Positions 16,495 through 26,540 of a DNA stretch of 64,000 nucleotides are shown here, piece by piece. Position 1 is the first letter of the stretch; each line of letters opens with the position of its first letter. Position numbers and translations under genes: made by a program. Origin of the DNA: Acidilutibacter cellobiosedens (GTDB lineage Bacteria; Bacillota; Clostridia; Tissierellales; Acidilutibacteraceae); assembly GCF_004103715.1 (NCBI RefSeq), contig NZ_CP035282.1, positions 434,001-498,000 on the forward strand, given 5' to 3'. Under the pieces are notes generated by a model that ran no database searches, had not been told where the DNA came from, and saw nothing but the letters and a program-made list of their open reading frames with translations.

Positions 16495-16932
16495 CTATAT
16501 TTCTATCATATTTGTAATTGTAGCTAAGAATTCATCATAATCATTGCAATTTATTAATTTCTGTACATTTTTAGGTTCTGATAATACTTCAATTAAAATA
16601 TCAAAGACATCTCTAAAGGTGGAACGATCGGTCTCACTTATTCCTATAAGTACAATGATATTAACATATTGATTTCCCCACTTCATGGGTTTTTCGTTGA
16701 TTACCATGGATATAAAGGATTTATAAGCATTATGCTTTAAAGAGTGCGGCACAGCTACTAAATTATTAAAGGATGTAGGTGACATTTTTTCTCTTTGCTC
16801 TACCTCTTCATAGAACTCAGGATTTGCATATTTCAAGGCAATGACTTCATTTGTCAAATTTTTAATCATTAAATGTTCATCCTTTAAATAATAATTTCTT
16901 TTAAATAAAGTACTGCCGAATAAAGATTTCAA
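16495..16932 (-). CDS. PTS EIIA-like domain, probably the detached C-terminus of the LicR-like regulator
   Basis: 145 residues from TTG 16932, which overlaps the stop of the preceding regulator frame by four bases (TTGA); GAGGGG lies only four bases ahead. It is a fructose/mannitol-type EIIA domain with active His63 in VAVPHSLKHN and the companion pattern REKMSPTSF. LicR/ManR regulators are about 640 residues and end with just this domain; 499 plus 145 gives that size. It is either a separate subunit or is joined by a -1 frameshift at the A8 run. Confidence 0.8.
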   Translation of the reverse strand: MKSLFGSTLFKRNYYLKDEHLMIKNLTNEVIALKYANPEFYEEVEQREKMSPTSFNNLVAVPHSLKHNAYKSFISMVINEKPMKWGNQYVNIIVLIGISETDRSTFRDVFDILIEVLSEPKNVQKLINCNDYDEFLATITNMIEI

Positions 16933-18428
16933 ATACCCCTCAATTTTTTTTGCTTCTTTGCTCTTTTTATCATAGTTAGTTTAGAATTTATATTACTTAC
17001 ATCTTCATCACTTATAAATGGTGAAACTACTATTACATTATCATCATCGGATATTATTGGTACACATGAAATTATCATATCGGTTTTAATTTCTTTTAAA
17101 CAGAAATTGTTTATAGAAACCATATTGATTATTTCTAAACTATTTTCAAAGATTTTTCTAATTTTATTATAAGCCTTTAGATGAGTATCATAATAATCTA
17201 AGTATACAAATACAGCCGTAACTTTTTTATTAAAGCTGTTATTTTTCTCTATTTCAGCACCAATGTGTATTGCAATAAAGGCTATTTCATCTTCAGATAT
17301 ATAAACATCTTCATATCGCTGTAATTCCAATGCAATAAAGACTGCAATTTCGTATATTAAAGGGTATGCCTCTTTAATCTTTGCAGTTAAAGGATTTTTT
17401 GTATACATACCGTTATATGTTCGTATCATCAAATTACGGATATGTATTGTAAATTTAGGCAGAAATTCATCGTCAAAAATATCAAATGAAAAGACCTCTT
17501 TTACTTTTTCAATAGCTTGCTTTGCTATATCTATATATTTACCTTCAATGAAATCCTGTATATTGTGTGAATTCACTAAAGAATAATTTATTTCCGAAGT
17601 GTAGCTTGAAATGGTTAGTGTTAAATAATAAAATTCGGATTCATTCATTGTAATACCGTAAGAATTATTTAAATACTTTTTGATTTCATCTGCAACTTTA
17701 GCTTCCTTAGTGTTTTGAATTTTTTCCATTTGAATATCTTCAGCAATATTTAATCCTTGCCTGATTCTTTGAACCATAACTATCAAATGGAGTGTTATAT
17801 TGTTTAAGGCATAATCGTTGACAAATAGATTATTTTTGTTTAGAATCTTGTGAATTGAGTTTCTTATATTATTGTATTCAGTACTGTTTAATTCCATAGA
17901 AAACATAGCAAGAGCTTTCGTCGGAGTGAAATTTTCCGAACTTTCATTGTTTACAATGTATCTTATCATCTTTCTTTTATCTCTTTCAAGTCCAGACAGA
18001 TAAAAATCCATTGAATTATTTTTTTTAATTACTATACTAAAATTTTTAAAAAATGCCTGCAAACTATTTATATCAGCTAAAATAGTTTCTTCGCTGACAA
18101 AAAGATCTGAACTAAGTACAAACAAGTTATAACCTTTAGGATGGGTTATTAATTTATTTCTAATAAAATTTATCCTTTGCTGAGGCGTTTCTACAGTGTT
18201 GTATTTATCATTGTTATTTAATATTAAATAGTAATTTTTTTTGTTAATTTTATATCCTCTGGAGGAAGAGAATATTAGCTCGTACCCTTTGTAAGTTGTA
18301 TTTAGTTGTTTGATATAATTCCTTACAGTTCTTGTAGAAACAGACAGTAATATGGATAGTTCGTCAGAAGTAACCCAATCATTTGTTTTAAGAAGATGTG
18401 CTAATAACCTTTTTTTATTTTCCTCCAT
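16929..18428 (-). CDS. LicR/ManR-like PRD transcriptional activator, EIIA part out of frame
   Basis: 499 residues; ATG 18428. Order: HTH (about 1-60), second HTH (about 90-150), PRD1 (His in ITLHLIVMVQRIRQG), PRD2 (His in FTIHIRNLMIRTYNG and FIAIHIGAEIEK), then an EIIB-like domain (about 400-490). The EIIB loop reads VFVYLDYYDTH, so the usual phospho-Cys seems missing. The frame ends KKQKKLRGI just after eight A's. It is divergent from the cellobiose-type PTS genes, which it presumably activates. Confidence 0.85.
   Translation of the reverse strand: MEENKKRLLAHLLKTNDWVTSDELSILLSVSTRTVRNYIKQLNTTYKGYELIFSSSRGYKINKKNYYLILNNNDKYNTVETPQQRINFIRNKLITHPKGYNLFVLSSDLFVSEETILADINSLQAFFKNFSIVIKKNNSMDFYLSGLERDKRKMIRYIVNNESSENFTPTKALAMFSMELNSTEYNNIRNSIHKILNKNNLFVNDYALNNITLHLIVMVQRIRQGLNIAEDIQMEKIQNTKEAKVADEIKKYLNNSYGITMNESEFYYLTLTISSYTSEINYSLVNSHNIQDFIEGKYIDIAKQAIEKVKEVFSFDIFDDEFLPKFTIHIRNLMIRTYNGMYTKNPLTAKIKEAYPLIYEIAVFIALELQRYEDVYISEDEIAFIAIHIGAEIEKNNSFNKKVTAVFVYLDYYDTHLKAYNKIRKIFENSLEIINMVSINNFCLKEIKTDMIISCVPIISDDDNVIVVSPFISDEDVSNINSKLTMIKRAKKQKKLRGI
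16944..16951 (-). other. A8 run, candidate -1 slippery site joining regulator and EIIA
   Basis: On the minus strand the upstream frame reads CAA AAA AAA TTG, so the heptamer A_AAA_AAA sits exactly in the -1 slippery phase. A shift of -1 continues ATT GAG GGG TAT TTG into the EIIA frame without a stop, adding the linker IEGYLKSLFGS. Frameshifting, transcript slippage and a one-base deletion all fit. Confidence 0.55.
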
Positions 18429-18499
18429 ATTCGACAGCCCCTACTATTTTTTTATTATATCTCAGTATATATAAAATAATTTGACATAACAAATATATT

Positions 18500-18543
18500 T
18501 ATTTCCTACCCTTGGGAAATAGAAATACTTGTTATGGGAAATA
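18500..18543 (+). promoter_or_regulatory. activator-binding repeats upstream of the cellobiose-type PTS operon
   Basis: TGGGAAATA occurs at 18513-18521 and again at 18535-18543, exactly 22 bases (two helix turns) apart. An inverted copy TATTTCC lies at 18500-18506. The site is in the divergent intergenic region between the LicR-like gene and the IIB gene, ahead of an AT-rich start region, as expected for an activator site. Confidence 0.5.
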
Positions 18544-18621
18544 CAATTGAATATTCTATAAATTAAGAGAAGTTAATATGAACAAATAACATAGATGGTT
18601 AAAGATCAGAAGGAGGAAAAC

Positions 18622-18939
18622 ATGAAAAAAATAAGAGTTTTGTTGGTATGCGGTTCTGGAGCCAGTTCCGGATTTATGGCAGTAAATATCAGAAAAGCGG
18701 CAAAAGTCAGAGGAATTGATATTCAAGTTAATGCAAGAAGTGATTCCGAAATAGGAAATTATATTGACGATTGTGATTTGATCTTTGTCGGTCCTCATTT
18801 AGAGTGCATGATTGATGAAATCAAAGAATATGAAGAAGAATTCCCTGTTAAAGTTGCTTTAATGAAACCGGAGTACTATTCGACTTTAGACGGAGATAAG
18901 GCACTGGATCATATTTTATCGTTATTTAATAAAAATTAA
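18622..18939 (+). CDS. PTS cellobiose/lactose-type EIIB
   Basis: The frame opens at 18595, but ATG 18622 follows AGGAGG by six bases, giving 105 residues. Residues 3-14 read KIRVLLVCGSGA, with Cys10 as the phospho-acceptor at the end of strand one. Length and the later segments DLIFVGPHLE and VKVALMKPEYYSTLDG fit the lactose/cellobiose IIB family. It accepts phosphate from the EIIA encoded two genes downstream and passes it to the incoming sugar at the IIC. Confidence 0.92.
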   Translation: MKKIRVLLVCGSGASSGFMAVNIRKAAKVRGIDIQVNARSDSEIGNYIDDCDLIFVGPHLECMIDEIKEYEEEFPVKVALMKPEYYSTLDGDKALDHILSLFNKN

Positions 18940-18959
18940 AAAATAAAGGAGGAAAAGGG

Positions 18960-20210
18960 ATGAATAAGTTAATAAATTGGTTAGAAAATTCATTTGCACC
19001 GAAGTTGAATAAAATAAGCCATTTTAGTTGGGTTACAATATTAAAAGATTCAATTATGCAGATATTGCCTTTTATTTTGCTTGGTTCGGTATTTTGCGTA
19101 TTGGCAATCCTTAATGATTATTTTCCGAATCTTCCCAGCTTTTGGACGCCTTTCGGATGGACTATGGGAAAATTATCTTTGTTTGTAGCATTTCTTGTAC
19201 CGTTCAATTATTGCGAGAAAAAGAAATTACGTAAGCAGAGATTAATCGCTGGTTTGACCGGATTAATATTTTTCTTGATCTGTACTACGCCGGTTATTGT
19301 TAAAGAAGGGACTGTAGGTTTTGATTCATCTGCCCTTGGCGCCGGAGGCATGTTTGTCGCAATTGTTACCGGTATTATTACATCATTAATATTTGGTGCA
19401 TTTGGCAAGTTTTCGTTTTTTAAAGAAGATTCGCCAATACCAGAATTTGTAAGAGTATGGTTTGATCAAATGCTTCCGATTTTTATAGTCGTATGTTTGG
19501 GGTGGCTTGTTGTACAAGTTAAAAATATTAATTTATACAATTTGATTTCTAATCTGTTTATGCCGTTGCAAAATGTTTTGAATACTTGGTACGGTTTTAT
19601 GTTCATAAATTTCTTTGAGTGTTTTATTTATTCCATGGGAATTTCAGGCTGGACACTTACTCCTGTGACTCAACCGGTTAAAATGGCAAGTATTGCGGCA
19701 AATCTTGCAATGGTAGCTGCCGGGACAGCTACAGTAGCTAATATGAATTTGTATACGGAAGGAACTATTTATGTTACTTATATGTGGGTAGGCGGAGTTG
19801 CGTGTACCTTACCTCTTGTAATCATGTTAATGCGTTCAAAAGTAAAAAAATTAAAAGCATTAGGGAGAGTATGTATCGGATCAAGTATTTTTAATATCAA
19901 CGAACCCGTAGTATTCGGATGTATTGCATGGAATCCATTATTAATGTTACCTATGTGGTTGCAGGGAATAGTTATATCTCTTCTCACATGGTTCTTTTGT
20001 AAGGTTATTGCTTTTGCTCCAATACCAAGGATTCAATTTGAACTATGGTATATGCCGTATCCAATTGGAACCTGGATTTCGACAAGGTCAATTAAAGCAA
20101 TTTTATTTTTAATTTTGTCTGTTTTTGTGTCAGCGTTAATTTGGTATCCTTTCTTTAAAGTATATGAAAAACAAGAATATAAAAACGAACAAGCAAGTAT
20201 ACAAGAATAA
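18960..20210 (+). CDS. PTS cellobiose/lactose-type EIIC membrane transporter
   Basis: 416 residues, ATG 18960 after GGAGGAAAAG. About ten membrane helices. Family patterns include SIMQILPFILLGSVFCV, WTLTPVTQPV and the sugar-site motif SSIFNINEPVVFG, in which the Asn-Glu pair binds the sugar. It imports a beta-glucoside or related disaccharide as its 6-phosphate together with the flanking IIB and IIA. It is slightly shorter than the usual 430-450 residues. Confidence 0.92.
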   Translation: MNKLINWLENSFAPKLNKISHFSWVTILKDSIMQILPFILLGSVFCVLAILNDYFPNLPSFWTPFGWTMGKLSLFVAFLVPFNYCEKKKLRKQRLIAGLTGLIFFLICTTPVIVKEGTVGFDSSALGAGGMFVAIVTGIITSLIFGAFGKFSFFKEDSPIPEFVRVWFDQMLPIFIVVCLGWLVVQVKNINLYNLISNLFMPLQNVLNTWYGFMFINFFECFIYSMGISGWTLTPVTQPVKMASIAANLAMVAAGTATVANMNLYTEGTIYVTYMWVGGVACTLPLVIMLMRSKVKKLKALGRVCIGSSIFNINEPVVFGCIAWNPLLMLPMWLQGIVISLLTWFFCKVIAFAPIPRIQFELWYMPYPIGTWISTRSIKAILFLILSVFVSALIWYPFFKVYEKQEYKNEQASIQE

Positions 20211-20231
20211 ATCAAGATAGGAGCAGATAAA

Positions 20232-20567
20232 ATGAATGAAGAAATGGTTCAGAATGCAATGCAGATTATTCTTCATGCCGGAGATGCAAGGACAAGAGTA
20301 GAAAAAGCGCTTATTGCGGTTTCTATATTTGATTTTGAAACTGCGGAAAAAGAAATGGAACTTGCTCAAGTGAAGATTACCGAAGCGCACAAAGTTCAAA
20401 CCGATGCAATTCAAGATGAAATTCGTGGAACGGCATCTGAAAGTTCATTATTGTTCACACATGCACAGGATACCTTGATGACAATTTACAGTGAGATCAA
20501 TATTGCTAAACAACTTATTAACATTGCTAAAAGTTTAGATCAACGATTAAAAGTTTTAGAAAAATAA
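20232..20567 (+). CDS. PTS lactose/cellobiose-type EIIA
   Basis: 111 residues, start ATG 20232. A three-helix bundle of the lactose/cellobiose IIA family: AMQIILHAGDARTRVEKAL (helix one), FDFETAEKEMELA (helix two), and active His77 in LLFTHAQDTLMT (helix three). It carries phosphate from HPr to the IIB. Order IIB-IIC-IIA-glycosidase marks a single operon ended by the terminator at 22096. Confidence 0.93.
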   Translation: MNEEMVQNAMQIILHAGDARTRVEKALIAVSIFDFETAEKEMELAQVKITEAHKVQTDAIQDEIRGTASESSLLFTHAQDTLMTIYSEINIAKQLINIAKSLDQRLKVLEK

Positions 20568-20584
20568 AATATATGAATTTCTAA

Positions 20585-22054
<1,470 letters not shown>

Positions 22055-22095
22055 AGGGTAAAATATAATTAAATTAATATTGTGTACAAACTTAT

Positions 22096-22137
22096 AAACA
22101 AGTTAGGGAAATATAGAACCTAACTTGTTTATTATTA
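22096..22137 (+). terminator. intrinsic terminator of the cellobiose-type PTS operon
   Basis: AAACAAGTTAGG and CCTAACTTGTTT form a perfect 12-bp stem with an 11-base loop, followed by ATTATT. Confidence 0.8.
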
Positions 22138-22177
22138 GAATCTAAATATCCTTTATTATTAATCCCTTATTGTTGGC

Positions 22178-22237
22178 TTGACAACGATTTCTTTATATGT
22201 TACCATATATAATGATAAAACGTTTTATCATTATATA
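22178..22237 (+). promoter_or_regulatory. ribokinase promoter with a 32-bp perfect palindromic operator
   Basis: TTGACA at 22178-22183 is followed after 17 bases by TACCAT; TATAAT also occurs at 22208. Bases 22206-22237 form a perfect palindrome centred on CG, with core TGATAAAACGTTTTATCA. The central CG and dyad form are typical of LacI-family operators, and a LacI-type gene lies just beyond the ribokinase gene. Confidence 0.75.
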
Positions 22238-22253
22238 ATACAAGGAGAATGCT

Positions 22254-23174
22254 ATGAATAATATTGTTATTTTAGGAAGCCTAAATATGGATTTAGTAAT
22301 TGATATCGAACATTTACCTAAAATCGGAGAGACGATTTGTGGGCAAAATATTTCTTATTTTTTAGGAGGAAAGGGAGCCAATCAAGGGGTATGTGCATCC
22401 AGAGTGATAGATGGAGTATCATTAATCGGATGTGTAGGAAATGATTTTTTTGGCACTGTATTGTTAAAACAGCTAAAAAAAGAAAGATTAGATATCTCCG
22501 GAGTTAATATTATGGAAGGAATTTCAACCGGTGTTGCTTCAATTTTTAAAACCAGATATGATAACGCAATTGTTACTGTTGCCGGAGCCAATAGCTATTG
22601 CGATGTTCAAAAAATTAAAGAACAGACAAATCTTATACGAGATTCAAAAGTGCTATTATTGCAGCTGGAAATTCCAATAGATACTGTTGTTTACGCTATA
22701 AAAGAAGCAAAAAGCAGTAATACTAAAGTAATTTTGAATCCGGCTCCTTATCGTAATTTACCTAATGAGCTGATAGATTCAGTTGATTATATCACTCCTA
22801 ATGAAACGGAATTTGAATATATGTATGGTTCAGAATTTAATGATGATAAATCCCTGGAGAAAGCAATGGTCTGTTGGCAGATGAGCCATCCTAATACCAG
22901 GTTGATTGTTACAAGAGGTAGAATCGGAGCTTCCTATGTTAAGGAAGAAATTGTAGCAACATCGGAATCTTTAAAGGTGAATGTTAATGATACCACAGGG
23001 GCCGGAGATACATTTAACGGATTATTTGCCTGCTGTATTGCATCGCAGAAGGAATTGGACTATGCAGTTAAATTTGCAACAACAGGTGCATCATTATCTG
23101 TTCAATATATTGGAGCCCAAACAGGAATGCCAACTCTAAATGAAATTAATAAATATATGGTTCAAAATGGGTAG
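22254..23174 (+). CDS. ribokinase-like PfkB-family sugar kinase
   Basis: 306 residues; ATG 22254 after AAGGAGA. Sugar-binding motif LGGKGANQGVCASR (about 38-51), central NPAPYRNLP, the ATP-site pattern and the catalytic Asp252 in DTTGAGDTFNG are intact. This is the ribokinase branch of the PfkB family, which phosphorylates ribose or a related pentose or nucleoside sugar at O-5. It is alone with its LacI-type regulator; no ribose transporter is adjacent. Substrate is likely a sugar delivered by another route. Confidence 0.85.
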   Translation: MNNIVILGSLNMDLVIDIEHLPKIGETICGQNISYFLGGKGANQGVCASRVIDGVSLIGCVGNDFFGTVLLKQLKKERLDISGVNIMEGISTGVASIFKTRYDNAIVTVAGANSYCDVQKIKEQTNLIRDSKVLLLQLEIPIDTVVYAIKEAKSSNTKVILNPAPYRNLPNELIDSVDYITPNETEFEYMYGSEFNDDKSLEKAMVCWQMSHPNTRLIVTRGRIGASYVKEEIVATSESLKVNVNDTTGAGDTFNGLFACCIASQKELDYAVKFATTGASLSVQYIGAQTGMPTLNEINKYMVQNG

Positions 23175-23225
23175 AAGAAATGTTTATAGAGGGCCGTTTA
23201 CAGGATATAGGCCCGCAGGCTGTTC

Positions 23226-24242
23226 TTATCTTAATTTTTGTACACTGTTTTTTTCAATTAAAACAGGAGATAAACTTATTATTTGATTTTTTGTAACGTT
23301 ATTCAAATTTTCTTTTAATAAATCATAAGCTTTCTTAGCTAAAACAGGGATATCTTGGGCAACTGAAGTAATTTCATTTCCTAATAAATAACGATATAAT
23401 ACATTATCATAGCTAATGATTGAAATTTCCTTCGGAATACTGATTTTATGCTGAATTAGATAATTCATACAGCCAAGTGCCATCATATCATTGCTTACAA
23501 AGATAGCTGTAATGTCTTCATTCATGAGCGCTTTAGTTGCATTGAATCCTCCTAAATATCTGAAATCACCATCAACAATGTATTTTTTATTTATTTTTAT
23601 GTTGTTTTCTTTTAGGGCATGACAGTATCCTTTAAATCTTAAAATAGAATTATTTACTTTATCCGGTCCTTTTATGCAGCCTATTTTAGAATGACCATTT
23701 TGTATTAAATAGGAAACAGCCTTATAAGCACCCAATTCATTATCATAAAAAACTTGATTACATTCAAAATTATCTAAATTTCTATCTACTAATACAAAAG
23801 GAATATTTAAATTTGCTAATAATTCTTTTATCTTTTTTTTATGCCTATAACTTTCTTGACCTAATACTATAAAAAGGCCATCTACCTTTCTTGAACTAAG
23901 CAAAGATATCGCCTTACAATCTTCATGATAACTATCATTTGTATTTATAATCATCAAAGAGTAGCCATCCTTTTTACAATTGCTTTCAATGCCTTTAGTA
24001 AGAGACGAAAAAAATAGATTTTCTAAGTCGGGAACAATTAATCCTAAAATTTTTGATATATTAGTAACAAGGCTTCTTGCAATTAAATTAGGTCTGTAAT
24101 TACTTTTCTTTGCTATTTTAATTATTTCTTCTCTTTTTTCTTTTGATATTCGGCAAGGTTTATTATTTAACACTAAGGAAACTGCACTAATGGAAACGTT
24201 GGCCTTTTTAGCTATACTTTTTAGGGTGACTTTTTGTGACAT
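23226..24242 (-). CDS. LacI-family transcriptional regulator
   Basis: 338 residues. N-terminal HTH VTLKSIAKKANVSISAVSLV and hinge helix YRPNLIARSL precede a periplasmic-binding-like effector domain (ILGLIVPDLENLFFSSL, KVDGLFIV, AIFVSNDMMALGCM). It converges on the ribokinase gene and probably binds the 32-bp palindrome ahead of it. The effector is likely a pentose or its phosphate; this is inference. Confidence 0.9.
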   Translation of the reverse strand: MSQKVTLKSIAKKANVSISAVSLVLNNKPCRISKEKREEIIKIAKKSNYRPNLIARSLVTNISKILGLIVPDLENLFFSSLTKGIESNCKKDGYSLMIINTNDSYHEDCKAISLLSSRKVDGLFIVLGQESYRHKKKIKELLANLNIPFVLVDRNLDNFECNQVFYDNELGAYKAVSYLIQNGHSKIGCIKGPDKVNNSILRFKGYCHALKENNIKINKKYIVDGDFRYLGGFNATKALMNEDITAIFVSNDMMALGCMNYLIQHKISIPKEISIISYDNVLYRYLLGNEITSVAQDIPVLAKKAYDLLKENLNNVTKNQIISLSPVLIEKNSVQKLR

Positions 24243-24378
24243 TACTAATCATGCCTTTCTCTTAGTTAACTCTGTAACCGTATTTTATAATATTGTATAA
24301 TAAATATAGCATATGTTAAAATATTTATCAATTATTTGAGTCTTCTATTTATTTAAATATAATATGAGGTGATTCAAA

Positions 24379-25203
24379 ATGAGAAAATTCATCATTGCCG
24401 CACTTCAATTGAATTCGAATGATAATAAGAAACAGAATTTGAGAAACGTAATAACATTAATTGAAGAAGCGGCAGAAAGAAAAGCCAAAATAGTAGCAAT
24501 GCCTGAAAATATGAATTATGTCGGAGTCGAAAAAGAATCGGAAACGATTCCGGGATATACAACAAATTTGTTGGCTGAACAAGCAGTTAAGTACAATATA
24601 TATATCCACTGCGGCAGTATTAGTGAAGATAGTAAAACGGGCAGACCTTACAATACAACGGTATTTATTAATCCGAAAGGTGAAATAATTTGCAAGTACA
24701 GAAAACTACACATGTTTGATGTTGACATAAAAGAAGGACCTTCTTTCAGAGAATCCGATAACAAAACACCTGGGAGTGAAATAGTAACCATTGAAACGGA
24801 ATACGGCAATTTAGGATTTTCAATATGCTATGATATAAGGTTTCCTGAAATGTACAGAATCATGGCATTAAACGGAGCACAAATAATCTTTGCACCGGCC
24901 TGCTTTTTAATGAATACCGGAAAGGATCATTGGGAACCTCTATTAAGAGCAAGAGCAATAGAAAACACATGTTATATAGTAGCACCTGCTCAAATAGGAA
25001 TTAAACCGTCATATCAAGCATACGGAAAAACGTTAATCGTAGACCCGTGGGGAAACGTGATTGCAAAAGCTATGGATAAGCCATGTGTTGTAACGTCAGA
25101 AATAGATCTTGATTACCTTGAAAACATAAGAAAGCAGGTTCCAAGTTTAAAAAACAGGCGTTCTGATATTTATGACTTAAAAAAAGTAATTAAAAATAAT
25201 TAA
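24379..25203 (+). CDS. carbon-nitrogen hydrolase (nitrilase superfamily, Nit/omega-amidase-like)
   Basis: 274 residues; ATG 24379 with GAGGTG upstream. The catalytic triad is complete: Glu43 in AMPENMNY, Lys109 in CKYRKLHMFD and Cys150 in FSICYDIRFPE. The KLHMFD and CYDIRFPE blocks place it with Nit1/Nit2-type amidases, which hydrolyse omega-amides such as alpha-ketoglutaramate or deaminated glutathione in repair. It may be co-expressed with the EamA gene 116 bases downstream, although a separate promoter is visible. Substrate not certain. Confidence 0.88.
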   Translation: MRKFIIAALQLNSNDNKKQNLRNVITLIEEAAERKAKIVAMPENMNYVGVEKESETIPGYTTNLLAEQAVKYNIYIHCGSISEDSKTGRPYNTTVFINPKGEIICKYRKLHMFDVDIKEGPSFRESDNKTPGSEIVTIETEYGNLGFSICYDIRFPEMYRIMALNGAQIIFAPACFLMNTGKDHWEPLLRARAIENTCYIVAPAQIGIKPSYQAYGKTLIVDPWGNVIAKAMDKPCVVTSEIDLDYLENIRKQVPSLKNRRSDIYDLKKVIKNN

Positions 25204-25245
25204 GATTATATTTTGCAAGTATAAAATTTTATAAACACTCTGTCC

Positions 25246-25275
25246 TTGACAGTGCTGTAAGATAAGTGCTAACAT
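25246..25275 (+). promoter_or_regulatory. probable promoter of the EamA gene
   Basis: TTGACA at 25246-25251, an 18-base spacer and TAACAT at 25270-25275. ACACTC near 25232 and GAGTGT near 25294 are complementary and could fold around it; no known riboswitch consensus was recognised. Confidence 0.45.
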
Positions 25276-25319
25276 TGGAGGGTGGGCAATGCCTGAGTGT
25301 AGCTTAAGGAGCTGATCTG

Positions 25320-26204
25320 ATGACGCGTTTTCGAGGAATTGTATGTGTAGCCATTTCGGCTATTTTGTTTGGATGCATGCCGTTAATGGCTAAAAAAATA
25401 TATTTATGTGGAGGAAATCCGGTAAACCTTGCGTTTAACCGGTTTGTATTTTCATTACCAATTTTATTTTTATTAATGAAAAGATTTTCGGACAATATAT
25501 ACATAAATCCAAGACAAATTTTAAAAGTCTTTATTTTGTCTCTCGGATTTTCGGGAACTTCGATTTTGCTTATGTCTTCTTACAACTATATTTCATCATT
25601 TACGGCTACAACGATTCACTTTATATATCCCACTATTGTTATACTGATGGATGTTATAATATTTCGTGAAAAGATTAAGCCTGTTAAATATATATGCGCT
25701 ATCCTTTGTACCATAGGGATCATGCTGTTTTATACTCCGGATCAATCGGGAAATATTATCGGCATAATTTTTGCACTTACTTCAGGAATTACATATGCTT
25801 TTTATATAGTTTATCTTGACAAAAGCAATATCGAAGAACTACCGGCCTTTAAACTTGCTTTTTATTTGTCGCTTATTTCATCAATCGAACTATTTTTATT
25901 TTCTTTTGCTACAAATAAATTAACATTTAATATTAAACCGTCAGGCTGGATACTAACTATTGTTTTTTCCATTCTTATTTCCACAGGTGCAACTACTTTA
26001 TTTCAAATAGGAGTAAAAATTATAGGAGATCAGCAAGCTTCTATTCTCAGTACTTTTGAACCAATTACCAGCATGATTTTAGGAGTATTGGTTTTTAAAG
26101 AAATGTTGAACATGAAAATTTTTACAGGAGTATTTTTTGTTATCCTATCCATTATATTAATTACTATGTTTGACAGATCTACTGATAAAATAACTTTAAA
26201 ATAA
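25320..26204 (+). CDS. EamA/DMT-family membrane transporter
   Basis: 294 residues; AAGGAG lies nine bases before ATG 25320. Ten hydrophobic segments fall in two EamA halves (about 5-135 and 150-285), with patterns ISAILFGCMPLMAKK, NRFVFSLPILFLL, STFEPITSMILGVLVFKEML and YPTIVILMDVIIFREK. Members export metabolites such as amino acids or take up small solutes. No substrate can be inferred; the amidase upstream may be a functional neighbour. Confidence 0.88.
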   Translation: MTRFRGIVCVAISAILFGCMPLMAKKIYLCGGNPVNLAFNRFVFSLPILFLLMKRFSDNIYINPRQILKVFILSLGFSGTSILLMSSYNYISSFTATTIHFIYPTIVILMDVIIFREKIKPVKYICAILCTIGIMLFYTPDQSGNIIGIIFALTSGITYAFYIVYLDKSNIEELPAFKLAFYLSLISSIELFLFSFATNKLTFNIKPSGWILTIVFSILISTGATTLFQIGVKIIGDQQASILSTFEPITSMILGVLVFKEMLNMKIFTGVFFVILSIILITMFDRSTDKITLK

Positions 26205-26230
26205 TTTTTTTATAATCTAAAGTGAGTTTC

Positions 26231-26268
26231 AAAAGGGGCCTCTTATTTGATGGAAGCCCTTTTATTTG
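26231..26268 (+). terminator. terminator after EamA gene
   Basis: AAAAGGGGC pairs with GCCCTTTT around TCTTATTTGATGGAA-type loop sequence; TATTTG follows the stem. Confidence 0.6.
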
Positions 26269-26282
26269 TTCCCGAATTCGTT

Positions 26283-26516
26283 TTAGATTCTTTTTAATAA
26301 TTCCTCTTTTTCATATTTTTTAACTATACCATACCATTCATCTTGAATTGGTACATTATTTATATGGCAATGGTAGTTCCAGATATCTCCGAAAGGATAA
26401 GATTTAAGCTCCTCCATTAAGACTAATCTCTTAGTAAAATCCTCTTCTTCTTGTAGTTTTTTCAACTCGTCATTAGGCAAGAGAAGGGCAAACATCAAAG
26501 GGTATTCTGCTAACAT
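26283..26516 (-). pseudogene. rhaA: C-terminal fragment of L-rhamnose isomerase
   Basis: 77 residues with no ribosome site and no N-terminal two thirds or more of the enzyme (full length about 420). The segment LVLMEELKSYPFGDIWNYHC and the end EWYGIVKKYEKEELLKR match the C-terminal end of RhaA. The TIM-barrel metal-binding residues are lost. It is a relic of a rhamnose operon; a truncated rhaB lies 5.6 kb away at 32141. Confidence 0.65.
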
Positions 26517-26540
26517 AAGTTAAGAAGGAGGAAAAATTAT

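Noticed and set aside
25204-25319. Leader of the EamA gene considered as a riboswitch
   Set aside because: Only a six-base complementary pair and a promoter were found; none of the consensus blocks I know (TPP, SAM, THF, ZTP, guanidine, preQ1) could be matched.
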